Source: UMGS1279 sp045630265 (GTDB lineage: Bacteria; Bacillota; Clostridia; Oscillospirales; Acutalibacteraceae). Taken from it: DNA of 64,000 nt. The notes under the pieces were generated by a model. It was not told the DNA's origin. It made no database searches and saw only the letters and a program-made list of their open reading frames with translations. Position 1 is the first letter of the stretch, and each line of letters begins with the position of its first letter. The translations under genes and the position numbers were made by a program. The stretch lies in NCBI GenBank assembly GCA_045630265.1, contig JAZQSV010000014.1, forward strand, positions 18,374 through 82,373, written 5' to 3'. Positions 7,223 through 15,447 of this stretch are shown one piece after another.

Positions 7223-7771
7223 ATGGGCAAGGCAATAGGTATGGTAGAATTTACTACCGTTTCTGCCGGTATGACCGGTGCCGATACTATGATTAAAACC
7301 GCCGAGGTTGATGTAGTAGAATGTGCAACAGTGTGCCCCGGTAAATATATTGTTATTATAAGCGGTGAGCTTAGTGCTGTTAAGGCATCGGTAGATGCTG
7401 CGAAAATTAAGGCCGATAGTAAGGTTATTGATAGCTTTGTGCTTGGTAACCCGCATGATTCGCTCTTCTCCGCTATGTACGGTGCAACCGCACCCGAGGG
7501 CGTAGAGGCACTTGGTGTTATGGAAACCTTTTCTGCTGCTACCGCTATTGTAGCGGCCGATGCAGCAGCTAAAACCGCTTTGGTTGATTTAATAGAACTT
7601 CGTCTTGCAAGGGGAATGTGCGGAAAATCTTATCTGCTTCTTACAGGTAGCGTTTCTGCCGTTTCTGCAGCTATTGAACGTGCTGAAAGTGAAGCAGGAG
7701 ATAGAGGAATGTTCCTTGACAGTTCTGTTATTCCGCGTCCCGACCAAAAGCTTTGGCAGAGCATACTCTAA
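7223..7771 (+). CDS. PduT-like BMC-T shell protein with Fe-S pore cysteine
   Basis: 182 residues made of two BMC domains in tandem (about 4-85 and 92-180), so a trimer mimics a hexamer. Residue 38 is Cys in VCPGKY, the position that in characterised PduT holds a [4Fe-4S] cluster in the central pore; Cys34 is nearby. The protein therefore probably passes electrons through the shell, with PduS encoded directly upstream (29 bp gap) as partner. The ribosome site is AAAGGAATG. Nothing is truncated. Confidence 0.95.
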   Translation: MGKAIGMVEFTTVSAGMTGADTMIKTAEVDVVECATVCPGKYIVIISGELSAVKASVDAAKIKADSKVIDSFVLGNPHDSLFSAMYGATAPEGVEALGVMETFSAATAIVAADAAAKTALVDLIELRLARGMCGKSYLLLTGSVSAVSAAIERAESEAGDRGMFLDSSVIPRPDQKLWQSIL

Positions 7772-7794
7772 AATTTTTTTAAGGGGTTGTTTGT

Positions 7795-8565
7795 TTGTTA
7801 GCTATCGAGCGTAGAAATGCTATACTTTCCAAGCTTTCTATTGAGGGCAAGGTAGTAGTTAGCGACTTAAGTCAAGAGTTTTCGGTTACTGAGGAAACCA
7901 TCCGAAGAGACCTTGAAAAGCTTGACCAAGAGGGTCTTGCAAAAAAGACCTACGGTGGCGCAGTTAAAAAGGAAAATTTTAATATAGATTTACCCTTCCA
8001 CGTACGTCAGCAGGCAAACGTTGCCGAAAAGCAGTATATCGCCTCCCTTATTGCGGAGATGATTCACGATGGCGACTATATTATGCTGGACTCCAGCACA
8101 ACTGCCTTGTACGTTATAAAAAATATCCTGGACAGAAAGAAAATTACTCTTATTACAAACTCTATTAAGATTTTGATAGAGCTTTGCAACAAGCCGGACT
8201 GGAATATTATTTCTACAGGCGGTGTACTGAAAGAGGGCGGACTATCCTTAGTTGGTTATCAGGCCGAAAAAATGGTTTCGGACTATCACGTGGATTTGGC
8301 AGTTTGTTCTTGTAAAGGACTGCACGCTGATATGGGTGTTACCGATTCTAACGAGCGGGATAGCGAAATTAAAAAGGCATTTTTTGCCGCCGCAAACAAA
8401 AAGGTTTTGGCGGTTGATTCAACAAAGTTTGATAAAGCATCCTTTGTTAAGGTTTGCGGAATAAAAGAAGTTGACGTTATTGTTACTGATAAAAATCCCG
8501 GTGAAAACTGGAAAGAGAAGATTTCTTCTTTGGGTGCCACACTAAAATTCGAGGCACAGGAATAA
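7795..8565 (+). CDS. DeoR/GlpR family transcriptional regulator of the BMC locus
   Basis: 256 residues, TTG start with AAGGGG 8 bp upstream. The N-terminal winged HTH is typical (ERRNAILSKL, VSDLSQEFSVTEETIRRDLEKL, TYGGAV), and the C-terminal sugar-phosphate sensing domain has DSSTTALYV and GGVLKEGGLSLVG. DeoR-type regulators are usually repressors released by a phosphorylated sugar; here the likely effector is a fucose or rhamnose catabolite such as the aldolase substrate. It lies inside the operon between pduT and pduP, so it would control its own level. The repeat cluster at 2198-2227 is a candidate binding site. Confidence 0.93.
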   Translation: MLAIERRNAILSKLSIEGKVVVSDLSQEFSVTEETIRRDLEKLDQEGLAKKTYGGAVKKENFNIDLPFHVRQQANVAEKQYIASLIAEMIHDGDYIMLDSSTTALYVIKNILDRKKITLITNSIKILIELCNKPDWNIISTGGVLKEGGLSLVGYQAEKMVSDYHVDLAVCSCKGLHADMGVTDSNERDSEIKKAFFAAANKKVLAVDSTKFDKASFVKVCGIKEVDVIVTDKNPGENWKEKISSLGATLKFEAQE

Positions 8566-8583
8566 ACTTTGGAGGTTGGAGAA

Positions 8584-10044
8584 ATGGCTGAAGTAAGTAG
8601 GTCAGAGGTTGAACAGATAGTAAGAATGGTTCTGAGCGGTCTTGAAACTACCGCGGCACCGTCTGAAAATAAAAAACTTTACACAAGTACCGAGTATAAT
8701 GGCAGAAAGTTAATTGGTATTTATAGCGATATGAACGAAGCAATTGCCGCCGCAGGAGCGGGCTATAAAGCCGTTCGTGCTATGAGTGTTGAGCAAAGAG
8801 AAAAGATTATTACCGTTATTAGAGAGTTAACAAGAAAAGAAGCTCCCATAATGGCTGAAATCGGTGTTGCCGAAACAGGAATGGGTAGGGTTGACCACAA
8901 AACCGCAAAGCACAATTTGGTGGCCGATAAGACCCCCGGCACCGAGGATATTGTCAGCGAAGCCAAAACAGGCGACAACGGTCTTACTTTGGTAGAAATG
9001 GCACCGTTTGGTGTTGTTGGCGCAATCACCCCTAGTACCAACCCCAGTGAAACCGTTATTTGTAACAGCATTGGTATGATAGCCGCAGGAAATGGTGTTG
9101 TATTTAACCCACACCCCGGCGCAATTTGCACCTCTAACTATGCGGTTGACCTTGTAAACCGCGCTTCTAAAGCAGCGGGCGGTCCCAGTGTTTTGGTGGC
9201 TTCTATGGATAAACCTACTATGGATTCCGCAAAGATTATGCAAACCCACCCCGACATTAAGCTACTTGTTTGTACAGGTGGTCCCGGCGTTGTTCGTTCG
9301 GTACTTTCTTCGGGCAAAAAGGCAATCGGCGCGGGCGCAGGCAATCCCCCTGTTATAGTTGATGATACTGCTGATATTGTAAAGGCAGGTAAAGATATTA
9401 TAGATGGCTGCACCTTTGATAATAATCTACCTTGTATTGCTGAAAAGGAAGTTTTCGTTTTCTCTAATGTAAAGGATAGACTTATAAGCGAAATGCAGAA
9501 AAACGGCGCTTACCTTATTTCTGCCGCTCAGGCCGATGCTTTGGCCAGTGTTGTTCTTGTAGATATGGAAGACAAGAAAACAGGTAAGATGAAGAAGGTT
9601 ATTAACCGTAAATGTGTAGGCCGTGATGCTAAGGTGCTTCTTCAGAAAATCGGTGTTACCGTAGATAGTAGCGTTCGCTGTATTATTTGCGAGACCGACT
9701 TTAACCACATTTTCGTTCAAGAAGAACTTATGATGCCTATACTTCCTATCGTATCGGTTAAGGATATTGATGAAGCTATTACATTGGCAGTTAAGGCCGA
9801 GCACGGCAACCGCCACACCGCACATATGCATTCTAAGAATATTGATAATCTTTCCCGTTTTGCGGCGGCAGTTGAAACAACCATTTTTGTTAAGAATGCA
9901 CCTTCCTATGCGGGTATCGGCTTCGGTGGTGAGGGACATACAACCTTTACCATTGCAGGGCCTACCGGTGAGGGTATTACCTCTGCGCGCAGTTTTACCA
10001 GAAAGCGTCGTTGCGTAATGGCAGACAGTTTCCGTATTATTTAA
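8584..10044 (+). CDS. CoA-acylating propionaldehyde dehydrogenase (PduP type)
   Basis: 486 residues from ATG 8584; GGAGG and GGAGAA precede it, and a TTG at 8569 is rejected. Residues 1-20 (MAEVSRSEVEQIVRMVLSGL) are a classic N-terminal encapsulation helix followed by a short linker. The body is the aldehyde dehydrogenase superfamily branch that makes acyl-CoA: TPSTNPSETVI, GAGAGNPP, and the catalytic cysteine in NNLPCIAEKE (about residue 284). It converts propionaldehyde, CoA and NAD+ to propionyl-CoA in the shell lumen. It is 18 bp after the regulator gene and 25 bp before pduL. Confidence 0.96.
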   Translation: MAEVSRSEVEQIVRMVLSGLETTAAPSENKKLYTSTEYNGRKLIGIYSDMNEAIAAAGAGYKAVRAMSVEQREKIITVIRELTRKEAPIMAEIGVAETGMGRVDHKTAKHNLVADKTPGTEDIVSEAKTGDNGLTLVEMAPFGVVGAITPSTNPSETVICNSIGMIAAGNGVVFNPHPGAICTSNYAVDLVNRASKAAGGPSVLVASMDKPTMDSAKIMQTHPDIKLLVCTGGPGVVRSVLSSGKKAIGAGAGNPPVIVDDTADIVKAGKDIIDGCTFDNNLPCIAEKEVFVFSNVKDRLISEMQKNGAYLISAAQADALASVVLVDMEDKKTGKMKKVINRKCVGRDAKVLLQKIGVTVDSSVRCIICETDFNHIFVQEELMMPILPIVSVKDIDEAITLAVKAEHGNRHTAHMHSKNIDNLSRFAAAVETTIFVKNAPSYAGIGFGGEGHTTFTIAGPTGEGITSARSFTRKRRCVMADSFRII

Positions 10045-10069
10045 AATTTTAGCAGAAAGAGTGTAGGTT

Positions 10070-10714
10070 ATGGATATAAATATTTCCGCCGTTGCTGAAG
10101 CCGTTATAAAGGCCATGGAACAAAGCGGCAATTTAACGTCTGAGGGCGACATTCCTGTTGGTATTTCCAACCGCCATATCCACTTATCCAAGGAGCACGT
10201 AGAGGTGCTTTTTGGTCAGGGCTATGAGCTTACTCCTTGTAAGGAATTGTCCCAGCCCGGTCAGTACGCTTGTAAAGAAGTACTAACCATTGTAGGCCCA
10301 TCTCTTCGTCCTATTGAAAAGGTAAGGGTTTTGGGCCCCGTAAGGTCGGCCTCTCAAGTCGAAATTTCAAGGACTGATTCTTATCTTTTAAAGGTAAAAC
10401 CCCCTGTTAGAGAAAGCGGTAAAATAGGCGGCTCTGCACCTATCACTATTATAGGTCCTAAGGGTGTTGTAACGCTAAAAGAGGGTTGCATTATTGCTAA
10501 CCGCCACATTCATATGAGCTTGGAAGACGGCGAAAGGTTTGGCGTTAAGGATAATGAGTACGTTGACATTGATGCATTTGGGGAGAGAAAAACAAGGTTT
10601 TTCGACGTTCAGGTTAGAGTTCATAAGGATTTCCGCCTTGAAATGCATCTTGATACCGACGATGCAAATGCGGCAGGTCTTGGAAACGGCTCAATGGTAA
10701 AAATCGTTAAGTAG
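10070..10714 (+). CDS. pduL: Phosphate propanoyltransferase (PduL)
   Basis: 214 residues. Two half-barrel domains each carry the zinc-binding signature: VGISNRHIHLS (about residue 27) and IIANRHIHMS (about residue 141). PduL uses zinc to exchange CoA of propionyl-CoA for phosphate, recycling CoA within the microcompartment. Residues 1-19 (MDINISAVAEAVIKAMEQS) form the N-terminal encapsulation helix expected of microcompartment PduL. The partner propionate kinase is not in this window. Confidence 0.96.
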   Translation: MDINISAVAEAVIKAMEQSGNLTSEGDIPVGISNRHIHLSKEHVEVLFGQGYELTPCKELSQPGQYACKEVLTIVGPSLRPIEKVRVLGPVRSASQVEISRTDSYLLKVKPPVRESGKIGGSAPITIIGPKGVVTLKEGCIIANRHIHMSLEDGERFGVKDNEYVDIDAFGERKTRFFDVQVRVHKDFRLEMHLDTDDANAAGLGNGSMVKIVK

Positions 10715-10740
10715 TTTGTGCGTAGTTAGGAAAAGTTTTT

Positions 10741-11874
10741 ATGAATAGATTTAAAATTCGCACCGAGGTGCGCTTTAATCAGAATGCACTTGATACGTTG
10801 AGGGAATTTAAGGGTAAATCTGCGGCAATTATTACTGACAAGTTTATGGTGTCATCGGGAATAATTGATAAAATTACCTCGAAAATGGATGGCTATAAAA
10901 GTATCAGCATTTTTGATGGCATTACACCCGACCCCACAACAAAGCTAATTGCCGAAGGTCTTAAATTTGTAACCGAAAGCGGTGCTGAGATAGTCATTGC
11001 TTTGGGCGGTGGCTCTGCGATTGATGCCGCAAAGGCAATTGTGCTTATGGCCGAGCGTTCAGGCATGGGAAATATTATTTTAATTGCCATTCCTACAACC
11101 AGCGGTACCGGCTCTGAGGTTACAAAGTTTGCAGTTGTTACCGACACGGAAGAGGGCAGAAAATTCCCTCTAGTGGATGAGGAGTTAATTCCCGACCTTG
11201 CAATTTTAGACCCCGAGCTTGTTGCATCTGTGCCCCCGTCGGTTACTGCAGATACGGGTATGGATGTTATTACCCACGCCTTTGAGGCGCTTGTTTCAAC
11301 ACAGAATAATGATGCATCAGATGCTTTGGCTGAAAAGTCGCTTCTACTTGCATTTAAATATTTGCCCTTCGCATTTAAAAACGGTGATGATACCGTAGCA
11401 AGAGAAAAAATGCACAGTGCATCCTGCCTTGCAGGTATGGCTTTTAATGAGGTGGGACTTGGTATTAACCACAGTATTGCCCACGCTTTGGGCGCAAAAT
11501 TCCATATTCCTCACGGAAGAGCAAATGCAATACTTCTTCCTCACGTTATAAGGCATAATGCCCATCTCCGCGCTTGTTTTGGTAATGAGCCAACAGAGGC
11601 GGCCGTAAGGTACGCCGATATTTCGAGAAAGCTGGGCCTCCCGCACGATACAGTTCGTATTGCGGTTGAAAGCTTAATTGAAGAAATTAAATATATGCTT
11701 CGTCGTATGGAAATTCCGGCAACCCTTTGGGAGGCAGGAATTTCAAGGGAAGAGTTTGAAAGGGAAAAGGAAGATATTATTACCTCTGCCCTTGAGGATG
11801 CTTGCACGGCAACTAACCCAAGAGAAGTAACAAGAGAAACTATTGAGCTGGTGCTTAGTAAAATTACTCCGTAA
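10741..11874 (+). CDS. Iron-containing alcohol dehydrogenase (PduQ-like 1-propanol dehydrogenase)
   Basis: 377 residues of the group III iron alcohol dehydrogenase family: GGGSAIDAAKA (NAD-binding), PTTSGTGSEVTKFAV, and metal ligands in DVITHAFEAL, HSIAHALGA and HGRANAILLPHV. It should reduce propionaldehyde to 1-propanol and return NAD+ to PduP. No encapsulation helix is visible at either end, as for PduQ, which enters shells by other contacts. It is the last gene before a strong bidirectional terminator, so it closes the BMC unit. Confidence 0.93.
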   Translation: MNRFKIRTEVRFNQNALDTLREFKGKSAAIITDKFMVSSGIIDKITSKMDGYKSISIFDGITPDPTTKLIAEGLKFVTESGAEIVIALGGGSAIDAAKAIVLMAERSGMGNIILIAIPTTSGTGSEVTKFAVVTDTEEGRKFPLVDEELIPDLAILDPELVASVPPSVTADTGMDVITHAFEALVSTQNNDASDALAEKSLLLAFKYLPFAFKNGDDTVAREKMHSASCLAGMAFNEVGLGINHSIAHALGAKFHIPHGRANAILLPHVIRHNAHLRACFGNEPTEAAVRYADISRKLGLPHDTVRIAVESLIEEIKYMLRRMEIPATLWEAGISREEFEREKEDIITSALEDACTATNPREVTRETIELVLSKITP

Positions 11875-11880
11875 CATAAA

Positions 11881-11917
11881 ACAAACGGTGGGCTTTTATA
11901 CCCACCGTTTGTTTTTT
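11881..11917. terminator. Bidirectional terminator between the BMC locus and sigE
   Basis: A perfect 12 bp stem, ACAAACGGTGGG (11881-11892) with CCCACCGTTTGT (11901-11912), 8 nt loop, followed by TTTTTC on the plus strand and by a T-rich run on the minus strand. It serves both convergent units. Confidence 0.92.
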
Positions 11918-11921
11918 CTGT

Positions 11922-12650
11922 TTATGATACTGCTTTTTCTATAGATTTTTTTAGTTTTTCAAGTATTCTTTTTTCAAGGCGGGAAATGTAGGACTGTGAG
12001 ATACCCAGGCAGTCGGCTATTTGTTTTTGGGTATATTCCTCGTAGCCAAACATACCAAACCGCATTTCCATTATTTGTCTTTCTCTTGGCGGTAGAGCCA
12101 TAACAAGTCCTTTTAAAATATTGTGCTCATCCTCGGTTTCAAGGGCACGACAAATTTCGTCACCCTCGGTGCCAAGCACGTCGCCAAGCAGTAGTTCGTT
12201 TCCGTCCCAGTCAACGTTAAGCGGCTCGTCTAGGGAGATTTCGCTTTTAAGGTTGGTGGTTTTTCTAAGGTACATTAGTATTTCATTCTCAATACAGCGG
12301 GAAGCGTAGGTGGCAAGCTTTATTCCTCTGTCGGGGCAAAAGGTGCCAACAGCCTTAATAAGACCAATGGTGCCAATAGAAATCAAATCTTCAATTCCCG
12401 CACCTTTTGTTTCAAACTTTTTCGCTATATAAACAACAAGTCGAAGATTGTGGGTAATAAGCTTACTTTTTACCTCCTCAGGTTCGCTTTCTATTCTGCT
12501 AAAAAGTTCTTCCTCCTCGGCAGTGGTCAGTGGTTCGGGCAAAATATCTGGCCCGTTTATGTAGTGTACGGGTTGATGGAAAAAGAGAAGATTCTTTAAA
12601 AAATGTAGCAAACGCTCGTACGTTTCTTTAGCGAAAATCATAATGCTCAT
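11922..12650 (-). CDS. sigE: Sporulation sigma factor sigma-E
   Basis: 242 residues from the ATG at 12650, which has AAAGGAAA upstream; an ATG at 12668 lacks a ribosome site. The sequence runs with sigma-E: LRLVVYIAKKFE, GIEDLISIGTIGLIKAV, KLATYASRCIENEILMYLRK, DWDGNELLL and ISQSYISRLEKRILEKL. The first 30 or so residues are a hydrophobic/basic pro-sequence, ending near HYINGPD, that SpoIIGA must cut off to free the active factor in the mother cell. spoIIGA lies directly upstream. No sigG gene follows, unlike in Bacilli; the terminator and the BMC locus come next. Confidence 0.97.
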   Translation of the reverse strand: MSIMIFAKETYERLLHFLKNLLFFHQPVHYINGPDILPEPLTTAEEEELFSRIESEPEEVKSKLITHNLRLVVYIAKKFETKGAGIEDLISIGTIGLIKAVGTFCPDRGIKLATYASRCIENEILMYLRKTTNLKSEISLDEPLNVDWDGNELLLGDVLGTEGDEICRALETEDEHNILKGLVMALPPRERQIMEMRFGMFGYEEYTQKQIADCLGISQSYISRLEKRILEKLKKSIEKAVS

Positions 12651-12673
12651 TATCAATTTTCCTTTCATAAATT

Positions 12674-13519
12674 TTATGTTAGCACATCAGGGTTTATAAT
12701 GGCTTTATAGTCGTCGCCAAGCTTTTGTTCACTAATAGCTATAAGCACGTTTGAAATTTGCCTTTTTTCGTTTTCTAACTTTAGATAAACGCTTTTTGGT
12801 CTAAAGGCGGGAATAAGCCCGTTACCACCCACCGTTTTGTAGGGTAGCAATCTAAAACCTGAGTTTTTTGGTATGTTTCCCGCCAGTATACTGTCGTGGG
12901 TTGGTAAAACAGCAAGCAGTTCTTTTGCCGCTAAGCTTTCAATAATAATTACGGGGCAGCCCGTAATATTGTCGGTAAGGGAGTTGCCGGTATCGGTCAG
13001 CGCTATAATGCTTGTAGCCCCAAAATCAGTTTCTATAATTAGTGTTACCCTTTTAGCGTTGACTCCCTGTCTTCTTGCAAAAAAGCGTATAAGTGAAATT
13101 ACAAGGTAACAAATAAGGGTAGACAGTAGCAGTATAATGGGAGAAATATCAAGATATACAATGCCGTTTTGAATGCTTAAATTGTCCGGTTTTAGTACGC
13201 TCCATATAAATAGCATTAGTCCACCGTAAAGAAAGGAAGCAATAAAAAATACCGCCACACGCCTTAGTAGTCCTCTTAAACTGTCAAAGCCAAAGCAAAT
13301 AAGTACCGTTACGGCCGATACAATCAATTTTAAAAGATTTTCGGCAAATATGTTCATTTGCGGCAGGAATATGTAAAGGGAAAATGCAGCCCCAACAAGC
13401 GAGGCAAGTATAATACGGTAAAGGCGGTAGCCGTCCTTACATATTTTAGAGGTAAGGGAAAGAATGAAAAAATTAACAAAGGTATTAAGAAAAATTAAAA
13501 CGTCAGCATAAACAGTCAA
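12674..13519 (-). CDS. spoIIGA: Sigma-E processing aspartic protease SpoIIGA
   Basis: 281 residues from a TTG at 13519. The longer frame opens with GTG 13528 and ATG 13525, but AAGGTG sits 6 bp before the TTG, and the resulting N terminus (MTVYADVLIFLN) lines up with the known family start. Five hydrophobic segments make up the N-terminal half; the C-terminal half holds the aspartic protease motif DTGNSL (about residue 180). The enzyme sits in the sporulation septum and cleaves pro-sigma-E. It is translated from the same message as sigE, 23 bp apart. Confidence 0.95.
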   Translation of the reverse strand: MTVYADVLIFLNTFVNFFILSLTSKICKDGYRLYRIILASLVGAAFSLYIFLPQMNIFAENLLKLIVSAVTVLICFGFDSLRGLLRRVAVFFIASFLYGGLMLFIWSVLKPDNLSIQNGIVYLDISPIILLLSTLICYLVISLIRFFARRQGVNAKRVTLIIETDFGATSIIALTDTGNSLTDNITGCPVIIIESLAAKELLAVLPTHDSILAGNIPKNSGFRLLPYKTVGGNGLIPAFRPKSVYLKLENEKRQISNVLIAISEQKLGDDYKAIINPDVLT

Positions 13520-13576
13520 GCGCATCACCTTAGTATTTTTATTTGCCTTTCAACATCCCCTTGCTAAACTATATTC

Positions 13577-13610
13577 ATTATAAAATAAGGTGCTTAAAAA
13601 TAATGTCGCA
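13577..13610 (-). promoter_or_regulatory. Candidate spoIIG promoter with long spacer and Spo0A-like box
   Basis: On the minus strand a TATAAT -10 (13577-13582) is preceded at 21 bp by GCGACA (13604-13609), and the other strand reads TGTCGCA (13604-13610), one mismatch from the 0A box TGTCGAA. Spo0A-activated spoIIG in Bacillus has the same unusual long spacing with a 0A box over the -35. Confidence 0.55.
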
Positions 13611-13714
13611 TAAGGGCGCTCATAAAATTTTATTTTCTCCATTTGTGGACTTTTAAAGAAATATATGTTAATATAGTTTTGTTAGACAGAAACACTTATG
13701 TTTTGGTGAGAGCT

Positions 13715-15415
13715 ATGAAGAAAAACGAAAAAATTAAGGTTACTATAGATACCCTTACGGGGGATGGTATAGGTATTGGCAGGGTAGAAGATATGGCCGT
13801 ATTTGTACCAAACACCGCCGTAGGGGAAACTGTTTTAGCCCATATTATTAAGGTAAAGAAAAACTATGCCATAGGAAAACTTTTGGAGGTTACCGTTCCA
13901 TCTAAAGACAGAATAGAAATAGACTGCCCCGCATTTAAAAGCTGTGGCGGTTGCGCTTTTAGGCATATTTCCTATGAAAAGGAGCTTTCCTTTAAACAAA
14001 AGGGTGTAGAGGACGCTATGCGCCGTATTGGCAGAGTTAATATAGAAGCCCGAAATATAATACCATCACCAAATGTAGATTTTTATCGTAATAAGGCGCA
14101 GTACCCCATAGCCGAGCAAAACGGCCAAATAGTTTACGGATTTTTTGCAAGGCATAGCCATAGGGTAATAAGTAGTGTTAACTGTAAACTTCAACCTAAA
14201 ATTTTCGAAAAGGTTATGCAAACGGTTACTCGCTGGGCTGAGGATAATAATATATCTGTATACAGTGAAGAAACAGGTAGGGGACTGCTCCGCCATTTGC
14301 TTATAAGGTATGCAGAGCAAAGTAATGAAATTATGGTGGTGCCGGTTATTAATGCCGATGAATTACCGTTTTCGTATGAGTTGATTACTGCTTTAAAGGG
14401 CGTTTTGGGAGAAAAATTTACCCTTTGCTATAACGTAAATAAAAAGGATACTAACGTTGTTTTGGGTGAAGCCACTAAAACTGTTTACGGTAAGGGCTAT
14501 ATTACTGACATCCTTTGCGGCGTAACACTTAATATTTCTCCACACTCTTTTTATCAGGTAAATCGTTTGGCCGCTGAAATTTTGTATAAAAAAGCCGCCG
14601 AATATATAGGCGATGAGGATAGGGTTATTTTAGACCTTTACTGCGGTATCGGTTCAATAGGTCTTTCCCTTTTAAAGCTTTGCGGTGAGGAAAAAAAGCT
14701 TTACGGCGTTGAAATTGTGCCCGAGGCGGTAGAAAATGCAAAGGAAAATGCTAAGCAGAACGGATTTTCAGATGCCGAGTTTTCCTGTGCCGATGCAACT
14801 AAAGCAGCCAAAATGCTAAGGGATAAAAATATAAAGCCGGACCTAGTTGTTCTTGACCCGCCACGAAAGGGCTGCGATGCGGAGCTTATAAATACTGTTT
14901 CTAACGATTTTGCGCCTAAAAAAATTATTTATATTTCTTGCGACCCCGCAACACTTGCCCGCGATACAAATCTATTAACCCAAAACGGTTACCAACTTAT
15001 AGAATATACACCGGTAGATTTATTCCCAAGAACGGGGCATGTAGAGACGGTAGCTTATTTATGTCGGCAAACCGACGTACACAATATGAAGCTTAATTCC
15101 TCACCCTTTGAAATGATAAAGAGTGGTGAGAAAACAATAGAGCTTCGCTTATTTGATGAGAAGCGTCAGCAAATAAAGGTAGGAGATCGGGTTATTTTTA
15201 CCAATACAACTAATGGAGAGAAGCTGAGTGCTACTGTTTTAAAACTGCATCGGTTCGACACCTTTAATGAACTGTACAAAGAACTGCCGCTATTCAAAAT
15301 CGGCTATACCAAAGAAGATATAGACAGTGCAAAGCCATCGGATATGGAATCCTATTATTCAGTGGAAGAACAGAATAAATACGGCGTTTTAGGAATTGAA
15401 ATTTCCAAGCTTTAG
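13715..15415 (+). CDS. rlmD: RlmD/RumA-type 23S rRNA (uracil-5-)-methyltransferase fused to an ASCH domain
   Basis: 566 residues from ATG 13715 (GGTGAGAG upstream; the frame opens at 13643 without a ribosome site). Residues about 5-60 form a TRAM domain (IDTLTGDGIGIGRVEDMAVFVPNT). Cluster-binding cysteines follow (CPAFKSCGGCAFRH). The SAM-binding domain has DLYCGIGSIGLSL and DPPRKGC, with the catalytic cysteine in YISCDPATLARD. It methylates a uridine of 23S rRNA. The usual protein ends at VETVAYL, about residue 448. Here the frame continues with about 110 residues of an ASCH domain (SGEKTIELRL, KVGDRVIFTN, KYGVLGIEI). ASCH folds resemble RNA-binding PUA domains, so a substrate-binding role is plausible. 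Confidence 0.93.
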   Translation: MKKNEKIKVTIDTLTGDGIGIGRVEDMAVFVPNTAVGETVLAHIIKVKKNYAIGKLLEVTVPSKDRIEIDCPAFKSCGGCAFRHISYEKELSFKQKGVEDAMRRIGRVNIEARNIIPSPNVDFYRNKAQYPIAEQNGQIVYGFFARHSHRVISSVNCKLQPKIFEKVMQTVTRWAEDNNISVYSEETGRGLLRHLLIRYAEQSNEIMVVPVINADELPFSYELITALKGVLGEKFTLCYNVNKKDTNVVLGEATKTVYGKGYITDILCGVTLNISPHSFYQVNRLAAEILYKKAAEYIGDEDRVILDLYCGIGSIGLSLLKLCGEEKKLYGVEIVPEAVENAKENAKQNGFSDAEFSCADATKAAKMLRDKNIKPDLVVLDPPRKGCDAELINTVSNDFAPKKIIYISCDPATLARDTNLLTQNGYQLIEYTPVDLFPRTGHVETVAYLCRQTDVHNMKLNSSPFEMIKSGEKTIELRLFDEKRQQIKVGDRVIFTNTTNGEKLSATVLKLHRFDTFNELYKELPLFKIGYTKEDIDSAKPSDMESYYSVEEQNKYGVLGIEISKL

Positions 15416-15447
15416 TATTTTCGCAAAACGGTTTTGGAGGGAAAATT

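Noticed and set aside
13715..15415. Frameshift or lost stop joining two genes at about 15060
   Set aside because: The join shows no out-of-frame remnant or internal ribosome site that I can see, and the ASCH domain is complete, so a real fusion is preferred; still listed as something to check.
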